From the NCBI GenBank assembly GCA_013396995.1, contig VWZP01010430.1:124001-188000 (forward strand): a stretch of 64,000 nt of DNA, given 5' to 3'. The translations under genes and the position numbers were made by a program. The notes under the pieces were generated by a model that ran no database searches, had not been told where the DNA came from, and saw only the letters and a list, made by a program, of their open reading frames with translations. Below are positions 1 to 8,530 of this stretch, piece after piece; the stretch's first letter is position 1, and every line of letters begins with the position of its first letter. Source of the stretch: Dicaeum eximium. Lineage: Eukaryota; Chordata; Aves; Passeriformes; Dicaeidae.

Positions 1-1856
1 TGCTTGCTGTTCTAATTTCAAAGCAGATGAAGGTACTTCTAGATTTATAGTGAAGACAAACCCATGAGAACGATGATCCACAAGGCTGTCCTTTCTAGCA
101 TTTCTTGACAGTAATGCTGATTGTGCATTCCAGAACAAGAAGATATAACCTCAGCCACAAACATAGTCTCATTTAGCTACTTTACCAAGCAGTACTCTCC
201 CAAATGTTTCAAATGTGATCAAACACATGCCACAACATTCAAGATGTAGAACAGCTGGTGATTATTCTCAGAGGGATTTTGATTTGCAAACTGCACTCCA
301 CAAACACACAAATAAGTGACTGAGTTCCTTTCAGTCTGACAATTACCAATTGGTCCTTGAAATTACCTTATGTGAGGGTTCAGTGACCATTTCAGAGAAA
401 ATAAAGTACTTAATCACGGCAGTAAACAAGTCTTCAAAACTGTGGCAAACTAGACAGTGGAGAAATAAAATTCAATAAAAGGAGCACCTTGACAGGTGTT
501 TAGGCTGCTATAGAAAAAACGTCATCTGAATTTGCGACTCTCTGCCTTGACAAAACTACTAGCTTGTTTAAAAAGGAAGGAAGTCTTCGAAGAAAGTAAC
601 CCTGATTGTGATAAGGTTGTCATGAAGCACTCAGAAACATCAGTACATGGAGTAGAAAACCCACTATCCTTCTATAACACATAGCCTGCTATAACACAAG
701 TACAAGAGGTTTTACTATTTGTGTTCATGAACACTACACAAAGCTCATTTTCTTATTCCTAAAGTTGTTTTACTTACTGACTGCAGTAACTGAAATTTTT
801 TCTTTCACTTCAACTTCTTATACTAACAAGACAAACATCAAAATCCCAAGTGTCAATTAATCACAATCACTCGATGTTTCTTCACTTTCCTTGAATGGCA
901 TCTCAAGAGACACTGCTTACAAGGCCAGTGCAGTATGACTTTAACACAACCACTCAGATAATGCATGGAAAACCGGAGTCTGCAATTCAAGTGACCCAAG
1001 ATGGTTTTCACTGCCTGAAGAGATAGCACCTCTATGAAAATAAGCAGTTGTTGACCAAAAAATTGCCGACTTACATCTACCTTTTCAAACACATGCTACA
1101 ACAGATACAGATTACAGTAGCCTACAATCTTTGACAAACTATCCTGATATTATCTTAGAACTTGTGCTTCAAATTCCTGTATTTTTATTTTTAAAAACAT
1201 TACACTTATTTCTCTTAAAGCTAGACCATTGCATTTTGGGGCATAAATGAACAAGTTCGGTTGCCAGCTAACTGCAAAGCCATTGCACATTAACTGGAAA
1301 GATGCCCCTCAAACAGACCAGGCAGATCACTGACGCAAGTCACAAACATAGGAGATTATCCACAGAATACCAGATAGCTCATCAATGCTCCAGCACTTAA
1401 GGGAAGTCAGAGTCAACCCATGTTAAGGGAACAGTTAATAATTTTCAGGTAAGCCACTTCCATGAAGTGTAATTTACACAGTTCCATGAAGTGTAATTTA
1501 CACAGTACTGCATTCAAATATGATCAAAAAGAAAAATCCAACCCAAAAATCATTATTTAAACATGCAAGAATGAAGAGCTGATTACTGAAAAACCCTCAT
1601 GATTAAGGAACAGTAAGAAAAGAGAGCATAGCTGATTGCCAGCCAGACTTCATTTTCTATTAGCAAATCCATGAACAGGAGAAACAGATTTCAGCTTCAT
1701 GGAGACAGAGACATTTTGTCAAATTAAAAGCTATGACTTGTCTCCACAATCTTCTAATCCATTCTCTTTTCAACTTTTATTACCAGTTGATTTACCCTAA
1801 AGATTAATTGTCCCAGTCAGTACCGACTACAACATATAATTGGTCTTAATTCCTAC
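1..1856 (-). other. RBMX: RBMX intron 3 (partial)
   Basis: This AT-rich sequence lies downstream of the donor at 1856. I find no further RBMX exon, no CR1 and no convincing second snoRNA here. The only structure I see is a perfect 24-bp direct duplication at 1458-1505. The stretch from the donor to the window edge is at least 1.86 kb of intron. Confidence 0.7.
1458..1505. repeat. Perfect 24-bp tandem duplication in RBMX intron 3
   Basis: The unit TTCCATGAAGTG + TAATTTACACAG occurs twice in succession (1458-1481 and 1482-1505) without a difference. Confidence 0.95.
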
Positions 1857-2265
1857 CTTTCCATTCATATCTCTGGCAGCATCTTTTGCATCTGCTGGAC
1901 TCTCAAACGTGACGAACGCAAATCCCCTGGACTTGTTTGTTTCCCGATCTTTCATCAAAAGGACTGCAGAAACAAAGTCATATCAGCCTTCCCTGTAATT
2001 CTCTGTAAGGAACACTTAACCTTTATTTAACCTTTTAAGCTCAGAACTTCTTAGAGGACATGTAAGCACCATCATTTCAGGTGATCAACACCAAAAAGTC
2101 ATCACAGCTCGGTTGTTGTTTGTTTTTACCACTATCATCATAAGATTTCTCTTTACCTTCCACAATGCGTCCATATTTGCCGAATACAGCCTCAAGGGCT
2201 TTCTCATTAGTCTCTGTGTTCAGGCCCCCAATGAACAGCTTCCCAGGACGATCTGCTTCAACCAT
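1857..2265 (-). CDS. RBMX: RBMX (hnRNP G), N-terminal RRM-coding exons, partial
   Basis: RBMX is a nuclear RNA-binding protein that acts in pre-mRNA splicing, N6-methyladenosine reading and chromosome cohesion. On the minus strand the start codon is at 2263-2265 and the first coding exon (2157-2265) gives [20 protein letters not shown] and onward to GRIVE, the start of the RRM with RNP2 (LFIGGL). It ends in a GT donor (GAAG|GTAAAG). The next exon, 1857-1963, starts after TCTGCAG and encodes [20 protein letters not shown] (RNP1 = RGFAFVTF) through ARDMNGK, ending at AAAG|GTAGGA. Phases join without a break. The following exon (SLDGKAIKVEQ in mammals) and the RGG/low-complexity tail are not in the window, so the gene continues left of position 1. 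Intact introns argue against a retrocopy. Identity rests on near-complete agreement with mammalian RBMX as I remember it. Confidence 0.95.
2037..2110 (-). ncRNA. SNORD61: Box C/D snoRNA SNORD61 (U61), intronic in RBMX
   Basis: The snoRNA lies inside the 193-nt RBMX intron 2. On the minus strand it has a C box GTGATGA (2099-2105), a D' box CTGA (2077-2080), a C'-like ATGATGG (2069-2075) and a D box CTGA (2041-2044). Short AGC/GCT ends (about 2037-2041 and 2106-2109) could form an imperfect terminal stem. Immediately upstream of the D box, the guide CCTCTAAGAAGTT (2045-2057) is complementary to the 18S rRNA segment AACUUCUUAGAGG. The fifth base upstream of the D box (2049) pairs with a U, consistent with the 18S U1442 2'-O-methylation assigned to SNORD61. 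SNORD61 is hosted by an RBMX intron in mammals, so boxes, guide and host gene all agree. The exact mature ends are estimates. Confidence 0.93.
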
Positions 2266-2272
2266 TTTGATT
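2157..2272 (-). other. RBMX: RBMX exon 2 (short 5' UTR plus first coding exon)
   Basis: The acceptor on the minus strand reads ATTTGCAG just before 2272. Seven noncoding bases (AATCAAA) precede the ATG at 2263-2265. The exon ends at 2157 with a GTAAAG donor. The arrangement of a noncoding first exon, then an ATG a few bases into exon 2, is what I expect for RBMX. Confidence 0.85.
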
Positions 2273-3550
2273 CTGCAAATGACCTACTAAAAAGAATGAG
2301 GCCATTATTAACAAATCATCAGACTCCAATAGAGATTTCATGGTATATAAATGACTTCTGTCCTCAAAAGTAAAAGCAAATTTTCTTCATAAAGATATTA
2401 GGCAAGAAATATGAGGTATAAAAAAACACGTTAAGTAATTACAATTTTTTGTAATGGAAGTGGCTGGAAGTACTGTTTACAGTTACTTCTTCACATTACA
2501 TAGTGTATTTAAAAGATGTTAAATAGAACTTTGAATGGTGGAACAAAGCACTTAAATGAAAATGAAGCAATATTGTGAATATGAAAACTCTTCCAGAAGT
2601 GCTGCTCTTTTAGTCCTGGATGGCAATCCTAGCACACCTTTCCTTTAAATCCTAGACGTTTCAAGCCACTTAATATGTCAAAGTAATACGAAATTATTAA
2701 CTCTTCAGAGCATCTTCGGTCAGTATTTCTAAATTAAGTTCATTCTTTGTATTACTACAAGTACACGGAGCCTATGCATAAGTCCTGGCCTACACAACAT
2801 GTGAGACTGAACAGATGCCAGACCATCACTGCAGTTCTACAAAGCAATGTCACAGCTACAGCCGCGGGGACGGGAGGGCTTAGAAAAAAGCCCAAGAACC
2901 GAAGACAAAGCCAAACCTCTCCGTGCCTGGCAGGCCGCCCGGCGCCTGTAGACAAGCGCTGCTCGCGTGTCTCCAGCGCGATGGCGGGAAGGCCCGCGCC
3001 AGCTCCGGCACACACGGGAGCGCGGACAAAGCACCCCGAGGGAGCCGCGGCGGGGCCGGGCCGGGCCGGGCCGCGCCGCACAGGGCCCGAGTTCAGCCGC
3101 GCTCCGGGGCACGGTGAGCGGGGGGGCGAAAGCCCCTCCGCGGGCTCAGGCAGTGCCACAAAATGGCGGCCACCTCTGGCAGCAGCTCCGCTCCGTCCCC
3201 GCGCCCGGCGGCCTCCTCGGCGTTCACCCACCGAGCGACTCAACCCCGTCCGGACACATCGGCGCGGCGCTCCCGCCGTACCCGCCTCACCCTCCCCCGG
3301 GATGCGGAGGAACCCCCGCACCTAAAATGGCCGACACCTTGCCTCACGCCGCCGGGACCCTCCTCGTCCCACCGCAACCGCGCGGGTCCCGCCGTCCTAA
3401 CCGGGCAGGGAGGGATTGCGGCCCGGGCCCGGCTCCGCCGCGCCTCCGCTCCGCCGCGAGCAGCCCGCCACGCGGCCGCCACCCCGCGCACCTTTCGCCG
3501 TGGGTCCCCGCGGTGCCGCCCGCAGAGCCCTAGCCCGCAGCACCACTCAC

Positions 3551-3585
3551 CTCCACCCGCACCGATCCGCAACTGCGCAATGGGG
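3551..3585 (-). other. RBMX: RBMX noncoding exon 1 (approximate 5' end)
   Basis: On the minus strand the sequence GGGTGGAG|GTGAGT gives a strong splice donor with the exon ending at 3551. The transcription start is inferred 25-35 bases downstream of the TATA element, so the exon is only about 30-40 nt long. The start coordinate is an estimate. Intron 1 (2273-3550) then leads to the acceptor at 2272 and holds most of the CpG island. Confidence 0.65.
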
Positions 3586-3607
3586 GCGAACAAAGGCGCT
3601 GCGGGCC

Positions 3608-3624
3608 TTTATAGCTTTACGTCA
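3608..3624 (-). promoter_or_regulatory. RBMX core promoter: TATA box and CRE-like element
   Basis: On the minus strand TGACGT (3619-3624, half of a CREB/ATF site) is followed 5 bases later by TATAAA (3608-3613) in otherwise very GC-rich sequence. The donor of exon 1 is about 57 bases downstream of the TATA, which leaves room for a short first exon. The spacing supports a focused start site at about 3575-3590. Confidence 0.65.
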
Positions 3625-3889
3625 CCCGCCGGACGGAGTCCCGGATGCGGCGGCGGCGAGCCCGGTAGGGGGCGGCCGCGGGCCCCCGGGCTGGCGCGAA
3701 GCTCCCGCCGCGGCCGGGGGAGAGCGGGGCCCGCGGGGACGGGGCACGGCGGCGGCGGCGAGTCCCGTCCTGCCGGGAGCGACGAGCGGCCGGGGACCGC
3801 GAGCGGCGGGAAAAGAGCAGGAGTGGGCCGTGGGAAAGGCGGGGTAGAGCTTTGTTTGCCGGCTGTGCCTCGTCCCGAAAGATTGAGGC

Positions 3890-4655
3890 CCCATGTGTAG
3901 TGCTGTGTCCAGTTCTGGACTCCTCAGCACGAGAAAGCAGCTACTGGAGATAGCAATCATCACAAAGATGATTAGATGTCTGGAGCATCTCTCTTACGAG
4001 GAGAGATATGGAAGCTGGGGCTGTTCAATCTAGAGAAGAGAAGAATGAGAGGGGATCTCACTAATTCATATAAATATCCCAAAGCCAGGTGCCAAGGGGA
4101 TGATGCCAGAGACTTTTCAGTAGTGCCCAGTAACAGGATGAGGAGCAATGGTCATAAACTAAAATACTAGAAGTTCCACCTCAACATGAGAAAAAAANCA
4201 CGAGAAAGCAGCTACTGGAGATAGCAATCATCACAAAGATGATTAGATGTCTGGAGCATCTCTCTTACGAGGAGAGATATGGAAGCTGGGGCTGTTCAAT
4301 CTAGAGAAGAGAAGAATGAGAGGGGATCTCACTAATTCATATAAATATCCCAAAGCCAGGTGCCAAGGGGATGATGCCAGAGACTTTTCAGTAGTGCCCA
4401 GTAACAGGATGAGGAGCAATGGTCATAAACTAAAATACTAGAAGTTCCACCTCAACATGAGAAAAAAACATGATGCAATCCTTTGCATTGAGGGTAGAAG
4501 AACCCTGGAAGAGCTGCCCAGTGAGGTCATGGAGTCTCCCTCTCTGGAGACATTCCTGTGTCACCTGCTCCAGGCAACCCTGTGTTGTCAGGGGGATTGG
4601 ACTGGATGATCTCCCAGAGGTCCCTTTCAATGCTAACTGATTTTGTGAAGCAGCA
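3890..4655 (+). mobile_element. CR1 LINE 3' fragment, interrupted by an N and a 270-bp duplication
   Basis: The sequence from TGTGTCCAGTTCTGGACTCC through CTGGAGCATCTCTCTTACGA, AGCTGGGGCTGTTCA, AGTTCCACCTCAACATGAGA and GATGATCTCCCAGAGGTCCC follows the 3' end of avian CR1, including the end of ORF2 and the 3' UTR. The ancestral copy is 5'-truncated, as most CR1 insertions are. Its apparent length is inflated by the duplication around the N at 4198, and the true copy is about 490 bp. The small plus-strand open frames at 3976-4170 and 4247-4441 are two identical CR1 remnants. Confidence 0.9.
3928..4468. repeat. Exact 270-bp duplication across a single-N gap (probable assembly join)
   Basis: Bases 3928-4197 recur without a difference at 4199-4468, separated by one N at 4198. 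The first copy breaks off inside an A run just before the N. The second copy begins with the same bases as the first and continues into the rest of the CR1. This is the signature of two overlapping contigs placed end to end rather than merged. Confidence 0.85.
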
Positions 4656-5900
4656 GATCTATCACTTCTTTGGAAGGAAAATCACAGTAGTATCAGTTTA
4701 ACTTTGGAGTGTGTGCAGGAGCTCAACCCACTTCACTGAAACAACCTTAAAGGCATTTTTAATTAGTTTGATTAATACATGTGCATGGCAGCACCCCTTC
4801 CTTGAAGAGTAACAGCAAACCAAAACAAGTATGGTTTAAAATTAAATGTGTTGTTGATGGCACAAAGTTTTGTTATTTTTGTTCAACTAACTTGATTTGT
4901 TAATTAGTACTTGAAGTTCAGTTGTGATTTTCTTTGGCTGGCTAAAGCTGATAGCAGAAAAGTTAGGAGGAAATCTGCTCATGCAAAAAGTGGCCAAACT
5001 TCCATTATTTGAACCTGTAGATTATCTAAATTTATATTAATCAGTTATCAAGGCCTATTTTCTTTCTATTAGCCACCCAGTCTAATGACCATACAGGCGT
5101 TTAAGTTCTCCCTTGCAGTTCTTGCTTGCAGTTCTCCATACTTTCATTTCTGGGAGATGCCACAGAGTCTATGGACTCTAAGGACACTGCCCAGTGCTGT
5201 TACAGTTGCACAGCTGCATAATTGCTACATTCTGATAAGAGAACATCAGACTCTATCCTTATCTTCGGTCTTTCAGTCTGTCAGATACTGATATTCAGCT
5301 GCTGTTTGTGCTATGGGAAGCAGAAGGCAGCATTACCTCAGAGCAGCTCATAGATGCGTTGAGAACAAAAAGGAGGAAAGCTTTCAAACACTGCTCTAAA
5401 CTCCAGTATGTACTTGAAGATGTCACCTTACCAGTGTGGATGCTCAGAGTTTCTGAACACTGTTACTGTGAAGCGGAAAAGGGAAAGATGACCTTTGTAA
5501 GGAGGTGGGAGGACACTACCTGCGATATCAGAGGAGTTGCCAAGAATGGCAGTAGCAGATACTCATCCAATTATCATATGAAGAAAAGCTTCAAATTCTA
5601 GTTTCAATACAAAAGAATTTAAACTTCAAAGCCTCCCTGGGATGGCTAGTGAAAACTAAAGTAAATTGTTATTCCTGTAAGAAATATGCTAAAAATGGCT
5701 TCCATCAAAGTGGGGTCTCTGCACTTCTCTGACCCATGGCGTACTTATTGACTGCCACACAACTGGAAAAGTAAGCAAATGCAAACAAAAGGCTCTTCTT
5801 CTGTCTCCTCTGATTAAAAGAGTAAAATATTTCATTGATAACTCCAGGCTTCATTTTAGTAACATTTTGTTAACGCTTACTGTATATGTAGTTAGGCAGG
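4656..5900. other. Intergenic stretch without recognised features
   Basis: AT-rich sequence follows the CR1 copy. A plus-strand open frame of 97 codons at 5308-5601 has no homology I recognise, no obvious splice context and ordinary composition. I regard it as chance. Confidence 0.5.
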
Positions 5901-5901
5901 A

Positions 5902-6192
5902 TTAACATGAACATAATGACATTTGAACATAAATGCTGTAATTGTATCTGGGCCAAATTCTTCTGTTCATTGTTCTAAAGGTATCTTCATAAGGCTTCTC
6001 ATCAAAACTTAGTTGCATCTTCATTGTAAACTGGAACAGTGTTTTACAGTCTCTCACTACACTGTGTATGTATGGTCTTGCTCCAAATTCAATCAGATCT
6101 TTTCCTAGAGGATTAGAAGATATATAACTATTTAATTCTTCTAATTCTCTCATCTCATTTCCTCTCCTCTTTTTTTTTCCCTGTAATTTTTA
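5902..6192 (-). pseudogene. Unidentified exon-like coding segment, possibly a decayed gene
   Basis: On the minus strand an acceptor-like TTACAG is followed by an open frame giving GKKKRRGNEMRELEELNSYI, then SSNPLGKDLIEFGARPYIHS and VVRDCKTLFQ, ending at a stop at 5902-5904. The segment looks like real protein: a charged helix-forming start, then a mixed globular sequence without low complexity. Near its end the reading frame may be broken. After RTMN, a different frame continues plausibly as TEEFGPDTITAFMF and stops about 15 residues later. No donor in frame was found. I do not recognise the family. It could be one remnant exon of a lost gene, a processed fragment, or a chance frame. Confidence 0.35.
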
Positions 6193-7430
6193 ATTTTTGA
6201 AGAAAAACTGCAGAAATCATCAGGGAACAAACTGCAGTCTGAATTGAAACTAATTCCTCTTCAGTAAGAAGTTCAAGGCTGAAGAGCTATGACATTTTCT
6301 TTTGCAGATGACCTTTCAACTTTTAATTTTCTCATAGGAAATTAACTAGTAATAAGAGGTCCTATAGTGGACCCTATGGAATATGAAACAGACTTGGATG
6401 GGGCAGTTGGGGAAACAGAGACCAGGAAAACTTTACAAATCTGAATCTGATCACAAAACACTCATTCAGAATTAATAAAAAAGGGAATGTAATTCACTCT
6501 AGATATGCAACCAAAAACTAATAATTGAAAAATCAGTTTAATAGTTTTGTAACAAGGAGCAATTTTCTATCAGTTGATAGGTGTTTATAGAAATTCAGGA
6601 ATTTTCCTCTGTAAAACTCAGACTAGAGTAGATGAGAACAGCACAAAATAATTGTTTCTGGCACGGACTTTGTCAACCATTTCTAAACTGGAACTCCTTA
6701 ATGTGCTTCTCCCAAATCACCTATTTGGGATCTCATTGTGGCTCTTTTCAGTTTAGCAATACAAGGTGGATCATAGGTCCCTGAGACATAGCTGGAGCTG
6801 CCTGAAATGACAACTCTAATTTCCAGACTCAGCTGAAAACACATGAGAATTCCTGTGTACCCCTTATTCTTTTTCCTTTTGCTGTTCTATGGTAAGGGCA
6901 ATACACTACAGATTGATGAATTAATTAAAATTACTAGACATGGATGTTTTGCAGGGTAATACAAATGTAATGTCACAGTCCAGAAACAAGAGTGGCAACA
7001 GCTTGCCAAAATGGGAAATACAGAAAGGCTTCTGTAGTGTTCATGAGTGTTCACTAGTCAGTATTTACAGCAGTGCCTTTAGCACAATATCTTAGACAGC
7101 TGTGAGTACCCATCTTGCCATGGTAGAACAGAGCTTCCAGCCATCACTTGCACTTACCCTGCTCCTCAGACAGGTTTTGCAGCTGTTCCAGAGCACTACT
7201 CCTGCCATTGCCACCTGACCACATCGCCACCTGAACATCTCCACCTGGAGCTTGGCATCATATTTGTGGCACTGCTGTGACTGTGTTGTACCAACAGGCC
7301 ATTTTGTGGCAGCAAACATCACAGGCTGCCTGAAAAAAACCGCCAAATATAATTCTTCCTGATTGCTATACGAAAACTTGGATTTCCACCCCTAATTTCT
7401 GAGCTGGTAATATCTGACTTAAGCCTTTCT
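6193..7430. other. Intergenic stretch without recognised features
   Basis: AT-rich sequence becomes more balanced from about 7.1 kb. I see no gene, RNA or recognised repeat before the CR1 copy that begins near 7436. Confidence 0.5.
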
Positions 7431-7435
7431 CACTC

Positions 7436-7765
7436 ACTCTCTACAACTCCCTGAAAGGAGGATGTAGCCAGGTCAAGAAGGTGTGACTGCTCTCAGGTAA
7501 CATGTGACAGGATGAGAGGACACAGACTCGAGTCATGCAGGGGAGGTTTAGGTTGGATATTAGCAGGAATTTCTTCACAGGAAGGGTACTTCGACATTGG
7601 AATGGGCTGCCCAGGGGCATGGTGGAATCACTGTCCCTGGGGGTGCTTAACAAAAGACTGGACGTTGCACTCAGTGCCATGGTCTGGTTGACACGGTGGT
7701 GTTTGGTCCTGAGTTAAACTCGATGATCTCAGAGGTATTTTCTAACCTAATTGATTCTGTGCTTT
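7436..7765 (+). mobile_element. CR1 LINE 3' fragment (second subfamily)
   Basis: CTCTACAACTCCCTGAAAGG, GGGGAGGTTTAGGTTGGATA, ATTGGAATGGGCTGCCCAGG and the terminal GATGATCTCAGAGGTATTTT with ATTGATTCTGTG are hallmarks of the CR1 3' region. The subfamily differs from the 3.9-kb copy. The copy is 5'-truncated and carries many substitutions, so it is old. Confidence 0.88.
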
Positions 7766-7802
7766 TTGCTGGGGTCTAAAACCTGAAAAGAAATTCTGGC
7801 AT

Positions 7803-8000
7803 AATAGAATCCTAGAATGGTTTGGGTTGGAAGGGACCTTCAAGATCACCTGATTTCACTACCGCCACCCTGCCCACCATGGGCAGGGACACCTTCCCTT
7901 AGACCAGGGTGCTCCAAGCCCCGTTCAATCTGGCCTCGAACAGTTCCAGTGATAGGGCATCCACAGCTCCTCTGTGCAACCTGCGCCAGGGCCGCACGCC
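7803..8000 (-). mobile_element. CR1 LINE 3' fragment in reverse orientation
   Basis: ATAGAATCCTAGAATGGTTT, GGGTTGGAAGGGACCTTCAA, CCCACCATGGGCAGGGACAC and GGGCATCCACAGCTCCTCTG are the reverse-complement form of the CR1 3' end. The element reads toward lower coordinates, tail to tail with the copy at 7436-7765, and abuts the CpG island of the next gene. Confidence 0.88.
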
Positions 8001-8019
8001 CAGCCTCCCAGAGCAGAGC

Positions 8020-8530
8020 TGCTCCGCACTCTCCCACCCAAGGCCGCCCTCCGGCAGCGGGGAGCCGCTCCCCCGCGCTCTCTCACCGCCCCTTCTTCAG
8101 AGTGCCCTTCCCCAACATGGCGCCCGGCGCTTCGCCCCGTCACCGCGCAGCCGCTGTGGCCCCGACCCGGCCGTGACGCGGCCGCCCCCGCCTCCGACTG
8201 TGCTGGGGCCGCCTCCGCAAGGCGCTGCCCAGGGCCGTCGGGGCTGCAGCTGCGCCTTATGGTGCCTCTGCCCGTCCAGGCTGCAAGATGAGGCTGCTGT
8301 CTGCCGCACTCTTCCTGGTGGCGCCTCTCGGCGCCGCCTTCTACCTGCCCGGATTGGCGCCCGTCAGCTTCTGTGAGGAGGGCGAGGAGACCGAGAACTG
8401 CAAGGTGAGAGCCCGCACGGGCGGGCCTGAGGCGGGCCGTCCCTTCTCTCTGCCCCACTCGGGGCTCCTGCGGCGAGGGGCGTCCGCAGGGTATTCCCGG
8501 TCCCGCGGCTCGTAGGTGTCCTCCCGCGGG
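8020..8530 (+). promoter_or_regulatory. CpG-island promoter of the TM9SF2-like gene
   Basis: The island is GC-rich and CpG-dense and covers the inferred start region and exon 1. No TATA box is seen. A YY1-type AACATGGCGCC lies at 8114-8124, a common position for such sites just downstream of TATA-less starts. A short upstream ORF at 8259-8291 would be in the leader if transcription starts upstream of 8259. Confidence 0.75.
8259..8291 (+). CDS. Upstream ORF overlapping the TM9SF2-like start codon
   Basis: ATG at 8259 opens a 10-codon peptide (MVPLPVQAAR) whose TGA (8289-8291) overlaps the main ATG (8288-8290) in an ATGA arrangement. Such overlap can lower translation of the main frame or couple the two by reinitiation. 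Whether it is in the mRNA depends on the start site, which is not known. Confidence 0.3.
   Translation: MVPLPVQAAR

Larger units (their letters stand above)
2860..3870. promoter_or_regulatory. CpG island of the RBMX promoter and first intron
   Basis: About 1 kb of dense CpG spans the RBMX start and its first intron and is bounded by AT-rich DNA on the left and a CR1 copy on the right. It contains two YY1-type AAAATGGC motifs reading on the plus strand (3160-3170 and 3324-3333). Many overlapping open frames arise here only because the GC-rich code lacks stop codons. Confidence 0.85.

Noticed and set aside
853..1092. A 79-codon minus-strand frame in RBMX intron 3.
   Set aside because: It does not match RBMX, has no splice borders and looks like chance.
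1..2272. RBMX as a retrocopy.
   Set aside because: It has introns at the expected places, a snoRNA in one intron and its own promoter, so it is a normal spliced gene.
2747..3900. Long open frames of about 115-245 codons on both strands, including a plus-strand frame starting at an AAAATGGCGGCC context (3163).
   Set aside because: They lie in the CpG island of RBMX, overlap in several frames, and are Pro/Arg/Ala-rich without domains. Lack of stop codons in GC-rich DNA explains them. The ATGGCGGCC context is a YY1-type site.
3976..4441. Two identical 64-codon plus-strand frames.
   Set aside because: Both are CR1 ORF2 remnants made identical by the false duplication.
7092..7346. An 84-codon minus-strand frame upstream of the TM9SF2-like promoter.
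   Set aside because: No recognised domain, no splice sites and no conserved motif.
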